Made by a program: the position numbers and the translations under genes
From: Clostridiaceae bacterium
GTDB taxonomy: Bacteria > Bacillota > Clostridia > Oscillospirales > Acutalibacteraceae
NCBI GenBank assembly: GCA_904502175.1
Contig: CAJGDU010000078.1
Location: 1-6,072, forward strand
DNA: 6,072 bases
Reading direction: 5' to 3'
Shown here: positions 5,769 to 6,072 of the stretch, one piece after another
Position numbering within the stretch: the first letter of the stretch is position 1
How the letters are laid out: the number at the start of each line of letters is the position of its first letter
The notes under the pieces: generated by a model
Seen by the model: the letters and a program-made list of their open reading frames with translations, nothing else
What the model was told of the DNA's origin: nothing
The model's database searches: none

Positions 5769-6072
5769 TCATTTTTTGTCGCTTTTGCGGCGCACGGTCT
5801 TGCGGACGCTGGGGCCTGCCTTGATCTGGATGCGCCCGAAGTTCTTCTCGAGCTCGGCGCGGGTCATCTCGATGAGGATGGGCCGGCCGTGGGGACAGTA
5901 GCGCACATCGCGGTGGGACAGGACATATTCAATGAAGGTCTCCTGCTCCGCGGGCGGAGTGTCGTCCCCTGCCTTGACCGCGGCGCGGCAGGCCATGTTC
6001 TTGTACATCCAGTCGAGCTTCTCCGGCGTCGGGTCGTTCTTGTCGAGGAGCCGTCCCGCCATCTCGGAGAGG
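5769..6072 (-). CDS. mutL: DNA mismatch repair protein MutL, C-terminal 100 residues, cut by the window edge
   Basis: MutL couples mismatch recognition by MutS to strand removal. Only the end of the C-terminal dimerisation/endonuclease domain is present. Seen: ACRAAVKAGD (encoded at about 5964-5993) and CPHGRP (about 5880-5897), both typical of this domain. The Cys and His of CPHGRP are part of the metal site in MutL proteins that nick DNA, as in Bacillus subtilis, and are absent from E. coli-type MutL. This therefore looks like an endonuclease-type MutL (inference; the DQHAxxERxxxE motif lies outside the window). The ELEKNFGR segment after CPHGRP is also family-typical, and the protein ends in a basic tail (RKTVRRKSDKK). 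Stop is TGA at 5771-5769. The start is beyond base 6072; the ATG at 6062 is internal. glnN follows after 64 nt. Confidence 0.95.
   Translation of the reverse strand, partial: LSEMAGRLLDKNDPTPEKLDWMYKNMACRAAVKAGDDTPPAEQETFIEYVLSHRDVRYCPHGRPILIEMTRAELEKNFGRIQIKAGPSVRKTVRRKSDKK

Noticed and set aside
1..6072. A novel defence system, mobile element, CRISPR array or non-coding RNA gene
   Set aside because: Nearly all of the window is accounted for by seven genes with housekeeping or conserved matches. The gaps are short and explained by promoters, ribosome binding sites and hairpins. No direct repeats, integrase or transposase remnants, or tRNA-like folds were seen by eye.

Overview
The window looks like ordinary chromosomal sequence from a GC-rich member of the Bacillota, most likely a clostridial or related anaerobe. 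The pointers are strong AGGAG/GGAGG ribosome binding sites, sigma-A-type promoters, a DUF177-rpmF pair, a type III glutamine synthetase, a MutL with the CPHGRP metal-site motif, and a small P-loop protein that I recall from clostridial genomes. The assignment to Bacillota is fairly safe. The class or genus is not, because I could run no search.

All seven genes lie on the minus strand, so transcription runs from high to low coordinates. From the right edge these are: the last 100 codons of mutL (5769-6072); a 64-nt gap with a promoter; glnN, type III glutamine synthetase (3596-5704); a 105-nt gap with a strong promoter; a 138-aa conserved P-loop protein of unknown function (3074-3490); a strong intrinsic terminator (3019-3058); a perfect-consensus promoter (2989-3017); a DUF177/YceD-family protein (2445-2939); ribosomal protein L32, rpmF (2250-2429); the ribosome-assembly GTPase der (813-2153); and the first 263 codons of a class I DAHP synthase (1-789), which runs off the left edge.

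There appear to be three transcription units after mutL: glnN, the P-loop gene, and an operon DUF177-rpmF-der-aroF. The first three genes of that operon share a theme of ribosome biogenesis: a DUF177 protein linked to rRNA metabolism, L32 of the large subunit, and Der for 50S maturation. The shikimate entry enzyme is attached behind them with only a 23-nt gap. A weak hairpin plus T-run between rpmF and der could reduce readthrough into the last two genes.

I found no mobile element, CRISPR array, tRNA, rRNA, riboswitch or phage sequence. No intergenic gap exceeds about 135 nt. I see no convincing undescribed system. The best candidates for a second look are the uncharacterised P-loop protein with its own promoter and terminator, and the der-aroF linkage.
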